DNA from: Candidatus Scalindua sp. SCAELEC01
Lineage (GTDB): Bacteria; Planctomycetota; Brocadiia; Brocadiales; Scalinduaceae
DNA: 64,000 bases
Direction: 5' to 3'
Assembly: GCA_004282745.1 (NCBI GenBank)
Contig: SHMT01000024.1
Location: 1 to 64,000 of the forward strand
The notes below the pieces were generated by a model, which ran no database searches, was not told the DNA's origin, and worked only from the letters and a program-made list of their open reading frames with translations. A program made the translations under genes and the position numbers. Shown piece after piece: positions 1-8,220 of this stretch (its first letter is position 1; every line of letters begins with the position of its first letter).

Positions 1-2
1 TA

Positions 3-431
3 ATTGAATACCTTGGAAGGTATACACACAGAGTGGCCATTTCAAATGATAGGATAATAAGGCTCGAAGGCGACAGCGTTACATTTCGCTACAGGGACTA
101 TGGTGATGGCAATAAAAACAAGCAAATGACTTTAGATGCTTTTGAGTTTATCAGGCGATTCTTATTGCATATTTTACCATTTAAATATTTTAAGATCAGA
201 TACTACTGGCTTTTCAACAACCGAAACCGTAAGAATAAGATTAAGCTCTGCAAAGAGATCTTAGGTTCTTTAGATATCGATAAGGAAGAATTACCAAAGG
301 CGGAAAGCTGGGAAGAGTTGTTGTTTAGATTGACAGGTAAAGACCCCAGGATATGTCCTTGTTGTGGCAAAGGCAAGATGGTGAGAAGGGGAAAATTGCA
401 GCCTGATCGACCATTTGCAATCAAGACATAA
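3..431 (+). CDS. IS91/IS801-type transposase, C-terminal part (cut by window edge)
   Basis: The reading frame is open from the window edge and ends at TAA 429-431, so only about the last 142 residues are visible. The start YLGRYTHRVAISNDRI is the signature that follows the catalytic tyrosine region in Y2-type (IS91/IS801) rolling-circle transposases. The tail carries a CPCCGKG zinc-binding-like motif. The family nicks one strand and moves by rolling-circle replication. The GTG at 33 is only an internal valine, not the true start. Whether the full gene is intact depends on sequence before the window. A perfect palindrome lies 60 bp downstream, where this family keeps its replication-origin end. 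Confidence 0.8.
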   Translation: MEYLGRYTHRVAISNDRIIRLEGDSVTFRYRDYGDGNKNKQMTLDAFEFIRRFLLHILPFKYFKIRYYWLFNNRNRKNKIKLCKEILGSLDIDKEELPKAESWEELLFRLTGKDPRICPCCGKGKMVRRGKLQPDRPFAIKT

Positions 432-491
432 ATGCTGTCATAATATTATTGTCTTTTAAAAGTATTCTCATATTCGCATAGGAGAGGTACG

Positions 492-511
492 CACTTTTCA
501 TATGAAAAGTG
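492..511. repeat. Perfect 20-bp palindrome downstream of the transposase
   Basis: CACTTTTCATATGAAAAGTG reads identically on both strands. It may be the hairpin of an IS91-type terminal site or a terminator. No long T-run follows it, so the terminal-hairpin reading is slightly preferred, but this is inference. Confidence 0.5.
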
Positions 512-526
512 TAAAATTAAGTAACA

Positions 527-859
527 TCAGGCAGGTGTAATAGGTGCTTTTTTTATTTTATTCAATTGAAAAGAGAAAAAACAGGTAGTAATATGCAATA
601 TTAAAGTCTCAAGTAACTCAAATTGAAATAAGTCTGCTGATTGAATACCCATAGACCCAGCGGCTTCGCACAACTGGATTTTATCTGTTATCCCTTGAAT
701 TGTAGAAATATGATGTTCCTCAAACAATTCCTCAGAATGATAGGATGAAAACTTATTGGCCATTTTTTTGGTATACTCAATTTTCTCTTGAGTATTCATA
801 TTTTTGCAATTTTGATACTTCTCATAAAGCCTTATGGTTGAACGAAAACTATATATCAC
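527..859 (-). CDS. Hypothetical protein, 110 aa
   Basis: I do not recognise this protein. It opens with GTG inside the last 11 bases of the GIY-YIG gene, and an internal ATG at residue 21 (MNTQEKIEY) is an equally plausible start. The sequence is mostly helical and polar, followed by a hydrophobic stretch near residues 80-97 (LLETLILHITTCFFSF) that could be a membrane or amphipathic helix. It is the last gene of a small minus-strand group with the GIY-YIG gene. No good ribosome binding site is visible, so coding status is moderate at best. Confidence 0.35.
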   Translation of the reverse strand: MIYSFRSTIRLYEKYQNCKNMNTQEKIEYTKKMANKFSSYHSEELFEEHHISTIQGITDKIQLCEAAGSMGIQSADLFQFELLETLILHITTCFFSFQLNKIKKAPITPA

Positions 860-1121
860 TGATCTTGATTGTACCCTCTACCAACATCTCTTTTTGAATT
901 TTTAATAGTTTTTTCACTTTTGCTTCAATCTTCAACGCCATTCCCCTGCTGCCGATCTCCTTTTTCAAAACCAGCGCTAAAGGAGCTTTCCCTCGTAAGT
1001 ATTTTGATCCTCTCTTATCACCGCTATTGTGTTCTTCAAATCTTCTTTCTACATCAGTTGTTATGCCGGTATATAATCTTCCCTGCTTACATCTTATCAA
1101 ATACAAAAACCAATTATTCAT
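849..1121 (-). CDS. GIY-YIG domain protein (YhbQ/UPF0213-like)
   Basis: This 90-residue protein is essentially one GIY-YIG nuclease domain. It begins WFLYLIRCKQGRLYTGIT, with the first tyrosine followed by the YTGIT form of the second motif, then the conserved arginine of DVERR and HNSG. Single-domain members such as YhbQ are stand-alone proteins of about 90-100 residues with poorly defined nucleic-acid roles, so the length fits an intact gene. The ATG overlaps the TAA of a short upstream reading frame (TAATG). AGGAGG sits 13 bases before the ATG, which is somewhat far, so translation may rely on that coupling. Confidence 0.85.
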   Translation of the reverse strand: MNNWFLYLIRCKQGRLYTGITTDVERRFEEHNSGDKRGSKYLRGKAPLALVLKKEIGSRGMALKIEAKVKKLLKIQKEMLVEGTIKISDI

Positions 1122-1219
1122 TATATTTTATTGGCCTCCTCAATTATGCGATTGAGCTCTCTCTCAATCAAATTCCCCTTTTTGCATATTTCATGCAAAT
1201 CCAATTTCAATTTTGCCAT
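1121..1219 (-). pseudogene. Truncated Smr-domain fragment, 32 aa
   Basis: This short frame encodes MAKLKLDLHEIC...IIEEANKI and stops with TAA overlapping the GIY-YIG ATG. The LDLHE motif followed by an amphipathic helix ending EEA matches the first strand and helix of small Smr (MutS2 C-terminal) domains, which normally run to 80-90 residues with a later GxG motif. The rest of the domain is absent. It may be a decayed smr gene or a short leader peptide that couples translation into the GIY-YIG gene. Assignment rests on motif resemblance only. Confidence 0.4.
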
Positions 1220-1421
1220 AATGTGTCTAATCAATAAGAATTACTTTGAATCCACTTTCTTGTCTCTTTAATGCAAGATACTGAATACTCCACACCGGAA
1301 GATAAAGGCAAGGAGCGGGTAAAATGCTAATCGTAATTCACAAATCCCTGGCCCAGACCGCATAACGGGTAGTACAAGGGCGGACTAAAATCGTAAATTA
1401 AATCGGAATTTTCATAACTGA

Positions 1422-1577
1422 TTACTTCAGAAATTTTATGACATAGTCACAATACTGAACATACTGGCTTATAGCATCTCCTACTTTTTTGTAAATTATT
1501 GCTTTGTCCAGACTGTTGTACTCATGGACAATTATGTTTCTTAATCCTGAACTCTTAGAAATTTCTTCGGTTAAATT
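1422..1577 (-). pseudogene. hepT: hepT remnant (HEPN toxin C-terminal part)
   Basis: The region immediately after mntA, in a different frame, encodes 51 residues ending in a stop. It contains GLRNIIVHEY, the R-X4-H-X-Y catalytic motif of HEPN ribonucleases, followed by the typical C-terminal helix. HepT toxins are about 135-145 residues, so roughly the first 85-90 are missing. An in-frame TAA lies directly upstream and no start codon is usable. The order mntA then hepT matches the normal MntA-HepT (type VII) toxin-antitoxin operon. The toxin looks inactivated by an N-terminal deletion. Confidence 0.7.
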
Positions 1578-1984
1578 TTAAAACTTCGTATCCTTTTCTT
1601 GATTAAGATTTCTTTCAGCCTAAAAAGGTCTTTACTATCATGGTACGCTCGGAAGGAATATGCCTTAAAGGTAAAAAAATCATAACTTCTTCCGTACAGG
1701 AGTACTGCATTAAGCATTACCTGATAACGGAACAGAGGATCAGTATTATGCAAGGATTTTACGTCAATGTTATAGGATTCAAATATCTGTGCAAAATCAT
1801 TATTTAAGGCAATGAGATCATCAGTAGAAATTTGTTTGGTCCCCAAAACCGCAATATCTATATCGCTCTCTTTCCGTATCTTCCCCTTTACCTGCGAACC
1901 ATAAAGAAGTACCAACGAAAGATTATACTTCTTTGCAAGGTTTCTTATTCTCTGTTTCAGATTTTCTAATTCTTCCTTTTCCAT
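1571..1984 (-). CDS. mntA: MntA-type nucleotidyltransferase antitoxin
   Basis: The 137-residue protein carries the minimal nucleotidyltransferase signature: GSQVKGKIRKESDIDIAV is the G-S-X10-D-X-D motif of MntA, near residues 30-47. In known systems MntA adds AMP groups to a tyrosine of the HepT HEPN toxin and neutralises it. Length is normal for the family. Its C-terminus overlaps the surviving tail of hepT, so the antitoxin is intact while the toxin is broken. The final residues (IKKRIRSFKI) may come from a junction with deleted hepT sequence. It is transcribed away from the phosphoglycerate kinase gene. Confidence 0.8.
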   Translation of the reverse strand: MEKEELENLKQRIRNLAKKYNLSLVLLYGSQVKGKIRKESDIDIAVLGTKQISTDDLIALNNDFAQIFESYNIDVKSLHNTDPLFRYQVMLNAVLLYGRSYDFFTFKAYSFRAYHDSKDLFRLKEILIKKRIRSFKI

Positions 1985-2210
1985 AGTTTCTTACTATACC
2001 ATACTTTAGTAAAGCCACAATCAAATAAATAGGCTCTCTTTATAGACACACCCACCAGGGTAGCCATACCTGCAAGGCACGCTTTTTAGCCGGAACACGT
2101 TAATGAAAATTGATAGCTTAATAACGAAACCATAAAAAAGAGAAAATTTTTCCGGACAATATGTTGCTTGCACTCCCATAATGTATATGATAAACTCTTT
2201 TTCATATTTG

Positions 2211-2268
2211 CCTCCTGCTGTATACTGCAAATCTTCAGGTATTCCAACATGCACTACACAGCAGGAGG
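2211..2268 (+). promoter_or_regulatory. Candidate SD-sequestering leader hairpin
   Basis: CCTCCTGCTGT at 2211-2221 is the exact reverse complement of ACAGCAGGAGG at 2258-2268, with 36 bases between. The right arm contains the AGGAGG that is the only strong ribosome binding site before the phosphoglycerate kinase ATG at 2286. Folding in the mRNA would hide it. The 17-base gap from AGGAGG to ATG is long. Confidence 0.5.
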
Positions 2269-2285
2269 TTTCTTTTAATTATCAA

Positions 2286-3551
2286 ATGAAATACAAACTC
2301 CTTAATCAATTCGACTTCAGTAATAAAAGGGTATTCCTTCGTACAGATTTTAACGTTCCAATAGTAAATAGAAAAATCCTTGATGATTTAAAGATCAAGG
2401 CTCACTTCCCCACCATTGACTACTTAACAGATAAAGGGGCCAGAATTATATTGGGTAGCCACATCGGCAGACCAAATCTACATGCTGTTGGTTCAAGAGA
2501 GTCCTTACTACACAAAAACCCGGACACAGATGCCAAAATAATTTTTACCTATCTGAAAAAGCTTTATAGAGATAAGATTTCATTTATCGATACCGGTATA
2601 GGCGAAGAGGTAAATAGTTGTATAAAGGACTTACCTCAGGGACATATACTCCTCCTCCAGAATTTAAGATATGAAAAAGGTGAACAATCTAAGATTGAGA
2701 ATGAAAAACAGGAATTTGCGAAGCTCCTATCTTCTTATTTTGATATATATGTCAATGATGCCTTATCTGTCTGCCAAAACAGAGATGCGTCGGTATCGTA
2801 TCTACCCCAATTAAGCAAAAAAGCCACTATCGGTTTTTTATTGACTGAAGAGATAAAGCGAATGGAAAAGCTTATCAAACCGGAGCTCCCTGCAGCCGCA
2901 TTTTTTGGTGGGTTTAAGGTGAAGGACAAAATTGGAGCATTTCAGAAATTATTGGGAAAGGGTTTTGAGATATTTATCGGTGGTGCCATGAGAAACCCCT
3001 TTCTGAAATATCAAGATTATCATATCGGAGGGTCAACATTAGATCCCGGATGTGATGACATAATAAACCAATTAATGGATGATTTTGGGGACAAAATACA
3101 CATCCCCGTAGATGTAAGGGTGGGAAGAATGACGGGCAAGGAGAAGACTGAAATCAGCAATATACGATTCGTAAATTTCCTGAAGAACGAAGAAATTCGC
3201 CCCGAAGAGGAGGCGTTAGATAACGGACCCAGGACCATGAAATTGTACAAAGAGATAACAGAACAGCGTGGTATAAAGACTATGGTTGCGAACGGCCCGT
3301 TTGGCTTAATAGAGAACAGGTCTTTTCGGTTCGGAACCTTCGAGGTCGCCCGTATTTTTCTTGAAAACCAGCATGCTTTCAGGGTTTTCGGTGGTGGAGA
3401 GCTTAATCATGGTTTCAACCTCTTTTCAAAGAGGTTCAAGATTGATACGAAAACTCTCGGTGAACGCTGTTATGCCGGAAATGGTATGTTACAATACATT
3501 GCTAACGATGGAGACTTACCTGGACTTCGGGCTGTACAGGATAACCAATAA
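2286..3551 (+). CDS. Phosphoglycerate kinase, divergent family member
   Basis: The protein has the order of phosphoglycerate kinase motifs: FLRTDFNVP near the N-terminus (substrate binding), GSHIGRPN, LLLQNLRYEKGE, VNDALSVCQNRDASV, FFGGFKVKDKIG, VANGPFGLIE and GGGELNHGF, ending LPGLRAVQ. PGK transfers phosphate between 1,3-bisphosphoglycerate and ADP. Several normally strict blocks are altered: the usual NDAFG..HRAHAS is VNDALSVCQNRDAS, and the nucleotide-site GGGDT is GGGEL. At 421 residues it is longer than the usual 390-400. I chose ATG 2286 because alignment to the family starts there; the frame is open further upstream. It may be a paralogue rather than the housekeeping enzyme. Confidence 0.8.
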   Translation: MKYKLLNQFDFSNKRVFLRTDFNVPIVNRKILDDLKIKAHFPTIDYLTDKGARIILGSHIGRPNLHAVGSRESLLHKNPDTDAKIIFTYLKKLYRDKISFIDTGIGEEVNSCIKDLPQGHILLLQNLRYEKGEQSKIENEKQEFAKLLSSYFDIYVNDALSVCQNRDASVSYLPQLSKKATIGFLLTEEIKRMEKLIKPELPAAAFFGGFKVKDKIGAFQKLLGKGFEIFIGGAMRNPFLKYQDYHIGGSTLDPGCDDIINQLMDDFGDKIHIPVDVRVGRMTGKEKTEISNIRFVNFLKNEEIRPEEEALDNGPRTMKLYKEITEQRGIKTMVANGPFGLIENRSFRFGTFEVARIFLENQHAFRVFGGGELNHGFNLFSKRFKIDTKTLGERCYAGNGMLQYIANDGDLPGLRAVQDNQ

Positions 3552-3743
3552 ACAGCGGAACCGCGGTTACCTCCTTCCACACACGACCGAATTCTGGAAT
3601 GGCTTTATTCCCCCACTATACACCCAATTAAAACGCATTATTCCATAGGGTTCAGGAAAACAATTCAAAACAGGAGTAACATTTTCGTCATACTATTTTA
3701 TTTCAATTTATACTCGTGAACCCGGGAAAGAATAAAACGAAAT

Positions 3744-5810
3744 ATGCCATTAAGCCTCTTAAACGAAGAACAACTAAACGCCGCTACTGCTAAATTCGGT
3801 CACAACATTGTTATTGCGTCTGCCGGAACAGGAAAGACTTCAACAATCGTGGGAAGAATCGCTTCTCTTCTTGAATCTCAAGTGGCTCCACAAGAAATTT
3901 TATTACTCACTTTTACCAATAAGGCAGCGACTGAAATGGTGGAAAGACTTACCCGTTTTTTTCCTAAAGATGTTACTGAGAAAATTGAAGCGGGTACTTT
4001 CCACGCAATCTGTTATAAGCTTTTAAAAAAGCATAATCCAGACCTTTTGTTAAAGCAACAGACAGAGCTTAAAACACTTTTTAGAAGCATTTATGAAAAA
4101 CGTGAGTTTAAAAAGCTTAATTGTAAGATAGCTGAATACTCCGCTAATTATCTTTATGATATCTATTCATTTTATCAAAATACTGAACTGAAACTTGGTT
4201 TTGCCGACTGGATATGCGAGAACTATCCAGATCACGAATTTTTTTGCGATATATACGAAGACATCTCTCATGAATATGAGTTGACAAAAGAGAGCTACGG
4301 CTACATAAATTTTAATGACCTGCTTATAAAAACGAGAGACCTCTTAAGCACTGATATCTTTGTAAACTTTAAAGAGGTATTAGTGGATGAGTACCAGGAC
4401 ACAAACTCCCTTCAAGGTTCACTCATAGATAAGATGAACCCTTCTTCTCTTTTTTGCGTCGGTGATTATGATCAGAGCATTTTTGCGTTTAATGGTGCCA
4501 ATATAAATCTAATCGGTACTTTTTCTAAAAAATTTCCTGACTCAAAAGTCTTTTCTCTCAAAAAAAATTATCGATCAACAGCCTTAATACTCTCCCTCGC
4601 AGATAGAGTGATAAAATTCAATGATAGAATATATCCAAAAGAGTTAATCGTTGTGAGAAAAGATGACCCCATAAGCCCATCACTCTTAGAATTTAATGAA
4701 CTTTTTGAGCAGTATAGTAAAGTTTCTTTAATGATAAAATCAAGTCCAACGAAACATGAAGATGTAGCCGTGATCTTCAGAAACAACGCTTCTGCGGACG
4801 GAATAGAAGCAAGTTTAAGAGAGCTTGGCATACCCTGCAAAAGGAAAGGCGGGAAGAGTTTCTTTGATGCGAAAGAGGTAAAAGTGCTTTTTGACATCTA
4901 CTCATTCTTTGTAAACACAAAAGATTTGATGGCCTTTATTCACATCTTCGAATATGCGAAAGGCCTAGGTAGCGCAACGGCAAAGGATATTTTTGAAGCG
5001 TTAAAAAGGTTAGGCCATGGTTCAGTCTATGACGGTATCCTACACCCAGATACCACTATTGCCAATCCATTTGAAAAGAGAAAAGTGTACTATCAACTGG
5101 CCCTTTTTGATGATTTAGTCAATTTAGAAAGTGAATCAAAATTCTCGCATCTTGATTTAGATAGAAAGATTTCGGAAAGCCCCATACTCAAACACCCGAA
5201 GTTTACCGATGAAAGTGTTCAGTTTTTTAATGATTTTTATCTATTATATAAGAGAATAAATAGAATCAAAAAACCTATCTCTATGGTTGAGGCGATAAGT
5301 GAATCAAATATTTATAAATACATAATAGATATTTTGGCTACTAAAAGGGCGTTAGATATTAATAAAAAAGTGAATGCTGAAGCAAAAGAGCGGGCGCTGG
5401 TAAATATACAAAGAAAGATTGTCCTTATCAAGGACCTCACAAAGAATTATTCCGATAATCAACGCTTTTTAAACGCTATGGTACTGGGCTCAAATGAACT
5501 TACAAAAGGAGAGGGCGTTAATCTCTTGACTATTCATGCCAGCAAGGGCTTGGAGTTTAAAGACGTTTATATCCTGGATTTAATGGATGGTCGTTTTCCA
5601 AATAGAAAGTTAGCGGCAAAAGGTGGAAGCATTGATGAAGAGAGAAGGCTTTTTTATGTGGCCGTAACAAGGGCGAGGGATAGATTATGGCTCTCCTATG
5701 CAAAGCTCGACAAGGTTAAGAAACTAAGGTTTGCACCATCTCTCTTCTTGTATGAAGCAGGGCTGATAAACAATCAAGCAGAGTACCGAAAACTCTTGAA
5801 GGAAAAGTAG
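3744..5810 (+). CDS. UvrD/Rep-type SF1A DNA helicase
   Basis: This ATP-driven 3'-5' DNA helicase has the superfamily motifs in order: ASAGTGKTST (Walker A, residues 25-34), LTFTNKAATEM, GTFHAI, DEYQDT (Walker B, about residue 215), GDYDQSIFAFNGA, LKKNYRS, LLTIHASKGLEFKDV, and VAVTRARDRL near the C-terminus. Length of 688 residues fits the Rep/PcrA/UvrD group. Motif III reads GDYDQSIF instead of the common GDxDQSIY. Roles would be in repair or in removing proteins from DNA. No strong ribosome binding site precedes the ATG. Its TAG directly abuts the stop of the convergent histidine kinase gene. Confidence 0.92.
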   Translation: MPLSLLNEEQLNAATAKFGHNIVIASAGTGKTSTIVGRIASLLESQVAPQEILLLTFTNKAATEMVERLTRFFPKDVTEKIEAGTFHAICYKLLKKHNPDLLLKQQTELKTLFRSIYEKREFKKLNCKIAEYSANYLYDIYSFYQNTELKLGFADWICENYPDHEFFCDIYEDISHEYELTKESYGYINFNDLLIKTRDLLSTDIFVNFKEVLVDEYQDTNSLQGSLIDKMNPSSLFCVGDYDQSIFAFNGANINLIGTFSKKFPDSKVFSLKKNYRSTALILSLADRVIKFNDRIYPKELIVVRKDDPISPSLLEFNELFEQYSKVSLMIKSSPTKHEDVAVIFRNNASADGIEASLRELGIPCKRKGGKSFFDAKEVKVLFDIYSFFVNTKDLMAFIHIFEYAKGLGSATAKDIFEALKRLGHGSVYDGILHPDTTIANPFEKRKVYYQLALFDDLVNLESESKFSHLDLDRKISESPILKHPKFTDESVQFFNDFYLLYKRINRIKKPISMVEAISESNIYKYIIDILATKRALDINKKVNAEAKERALVNIQRKIVLIKDLTKNYSDNQRFLNAMVLGSNELTKGEGVNLLTIHASKGLEFKDVYILDLMDGRFPNRKLAAKGGSIDEERRLFYVAVTRARDRLWLSYAKLDKVKKLRFAPSLFLYEAGLINNQAEYRKLLKEK

Positions 5811-8135
5811 TCAGGAAGATGATTTCAAACACTCCTCAATCGTCTGACGAAGCGTTTTCAAATCTATTGGCTTCATCAGATACCTGCAAATCCCCATTGC
5901 CTTAGCTTCTTCTCGGGAAAACCTCTCACTATAGCCGGTAGCCAGAACAATGGGAATTTCCGGTTGAATAGCCAATAGTTCTTGACACAACTGTTTCCCT
6001 GTCATATATGGCATTCCCTGATCGGTGAACACAAGATCATACCGGCCTGGATTCTCCTTAAATAATTCCAAGGCTTCAGAACTACCACCACATGCTGTTA
6101 CTGCATATCCCAATTTTTTTAAAATCTGATCGTATGTTTTAATCAGGATCAGGTTATCATCCACTATGAGAATATGTCGCTTCGGTGGGACATCTTCTGT
6201 TTGCCCCACGAGTTCCTCTTTTGTGGACTCAGCCTCAATTATTACCTCTTCTCCTACAGGAAAGAATATTTTAAAGGTTGAACCTTTACCTATTTCACTC
6301 TCAATAGCGATTTCTCCATGATGCTTTTGTATAATTCCGTGGACCATCGCAAGTCCCAGTCCTGTTCCCTTACCCCTTTCCTTGGTTGTGAAAAAAGGGT
6401 CAAATATTTTCTTCCGGTGTTCGGGTAAAATACCACACCCAGTGTCTCGTATACTCATCATTAAATAGGGTTTATCTCTATCGGTTACCGTTTTGGGGAA
6501 ATCCTTACAGTACAAACCCTGAGCGGCTGACCACTCTAATTGCTTCAGTGTGATTTCCAATACCCCACCTTTCTCTTCCATTGCGTGATACGCATTAGTG
6601 CAGATATTGAGAATTATCTGGTGAATCTGGGTGACGTCTGCCATAATATGGTCACAGTCCTCTTGTATTTCCTGCCGGATTTCAATATTAGCAGGAAGTG
6701 TCGCCCGTAGCATGTTAAGTGTTTCTCGTACGGAAACAGCCAGATTGACTGATTGAAATTTTGTGGGTTCCATTCTACTGAATGTCAGGATTTGCTTAAC
6801 CAGGTTTGCTGCACTGGTTCCTGCTTCTGAGATATTAGTGATATATTCCCTCTCACTATTATCCTGAGGAAACTTCAGGTTTAACAATTCAGTGTTACCG
6901 ATAATTACTCCCAATATATTATTGAAATCATGGGCAATACCACCTGCCAAGGTACCTAACGCTTCCATTTTCTGTGACTGCAGAAGCTGTGCTTCAAGTT
7001 TCTTATATCCCGTTATGTCAGTAGAAATACCACCAACTCCATAGGGGTTTCCATCTAGGCCATAAAGAGGAAATTTAATTGATAGGAAGGTATGGGTTCC
7101 ATCATCTTGTGGAAAATTTTCTTCTCTTTGGATTTCAGCTCTTGCCGCTAATACTTCCCTATCCATTTTTCTAAAGGCATCGGCCACTTTTTTTGTGAAT
7201 AGGTCAAAGTCCGTTTTACCTTGAACTTCTTTATTGGTAATATGAAATAATTCTTCAAATCGGTGGTTAACAAGGAGATATTTCCCTTCCAAGTCCTTGA
7301 GGAAAATAATGGCGGTAGAGTTATTGATAATGGCACTGAATAGATTTTGACTTTTCGACAGATGTGCTTCTACCTGTTTTCGTTCTACAATTTTTTGCTG
7401 TAACTGTGTATTCACCTCTGTTATTTTACTGGTACGCTCAATTATCTGCTCTTCCAAGCTCTCTTTGCTATTTCGAAGTTGTTGTTCAATAGTAAGACGC
7501 TCTTTTAAATGTCTTCTTATCCAAACGAGGACCAAACTCCAGATGAATATTAAAAGCAGGAGAATGAAAATGGAAAATAAACTTCCTAAAAATATTCGGT
7601 ATTGATGTAATTGTAGTTTATTCTTAATACGTGTATTGATAGACCCTATTATACTTTCCACACCGTTAATATAGATCTGTCTATATTTTTCATACTCCTC
7701 GCCAAACAGGAGCGTTTTGGATTCAGCATGCTTCCCCTGCCGGAGGAAGTCAAATGCCTGAAGCTGTAAATTGACCAATTTAAGGTTAGCAAGACCAAAA
7801 ATTTTAGCTTCAATTTTTTCATGCTCTTCCGGAGAAAGTTCAATAGTTTTCTTGATAGCCTCATTCAATTTAGGCGCGAACTGATGATACCGTTTCTCCC
7901 ACATTACATCTCCCGTAACAACAGCCATCCTTGCTGACATTGTCAAGACTTCATCCAAATAGATAAATTCCTTCGAAAACTTTTGAAGCCTTATCTCGGT
8001 TGTTGCTGCTTTGGTAAACGCTTGATATTCACTCCAGATTAAATAAACCATTATTGTGATGACCATTAAGGTCAAAACTAATCCATTAACCAAAACAATA
8101 TTTGGATTTCTCGTTACATTAAATAAACTATTCAT
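5811..8135 (-). CDS. Membrane hybrid histidine kinase (sensor-PAS-HisKA-HATPase-REC)
   Basis: An N-terminal membrane helix (about residues 10-33), an extracytoplasmic helical region, and a second helix (about 180-205) are followed by a coiled coil, a PAS domain (about 265-380), HisKA with [10 protein letters not shown] (phospho-histidine near 402), HATPase with DTGCGI and GTGLGLAMV, and a C-terminal receiver with ILIVDDN and phospho-aspartate in FTDQGMP near 705. It would autophosphorylate and pass phosphate to its own receiver. ATG 8135 is used; the frame also allows TTG 8168, and neither has a clear ribosome binding site. It follows ubiB after a short gap, suggesting an operon. Convergent abutment with the helicase gene leaves no room for a terminator. 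Confidence 0.92.
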   Translation of the reverse strand: MNSLFNVTRNPNIVLVNGLVLTLMVITIMVYLIWSEYQAFTKAATTEIRLQKFSKEFIYLDEVLTMSARMAVVTGDVMWEKRYHQFAPKLNEAIKKTIELSPEEHEKIEAKIFGLANLKLVNLQLQAFDFLRQGKHAESKTLLFGEEYEKYRQIYINGVESIIGSINTRIKNKLQLHQYRIFLGSLFSIFILLLLIFIWSLVLVWIRRHLKERLTIEQQLRNSKESLEEQIIERTSKITEVNTQLQQKIVERKQVEAHLSKSQNLFSAIINNSTAIIFLKDLEGKYLLVNHRFEELFHITNKEVQGKTDFDLFTKKVADAFRKMDREVLAARAEIQREENFPQDDGTHTFLSIKFPLYGLDGNPYGVGGISTDITGYKKLEAQLLQSQKMEALGTLAGGIAHDFNNILGVIIGNTELLNLKFPQDNSEREYITNISEAGTSAANLVKQILTFSRMEPTKFQSVNLAVSVRETLNMLRATLPANIEIRQEIQEDCDHIMADVTQIHQIILNICTNAYHAMEEKGGVLEITLKQLEWSAAQGLYCKDFPKTVTDRDKPYLMMSIRDTGCGILPEHRKKIFDPFFTTKERGKGTGLGLAMVHGIIQKHHGEIAIESEIGKGSTFKIFFPVGEEVIIEAESTKEELVGQTEDVPPKRHILIVDDNLILIKTYDQILKKLGYAVTACGGSSEALELFKENPGRYDLVFTDQGMPYMTGKQLCQELLAIQPEIPIVLATGYSERFSREEAKAMGICRYLMKPIDLKTLRQTIEECLKSSS

Positions 8136-8220
8136 GATTTGGATATCATAAATTGCAATATTTTCCAACTGTCTTAATCAACACTTTTGCCTCGTCCGGT
8201 ACATCGACTTCATTTCTTGG

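Noticed and set aside
869-1237. 122-codon plus-strand frame opposite the GIY-YIG gene
   Set aside because: The opposite strand has a clear GIY-YIG domain; this frame has no recognisable features.
2021-2254. 77-codon minus-strand frame before the PGK-like gene
   Set aside because: It overlaps the leader hairpin, lacks a ribosome binding site and resembles nothing known.
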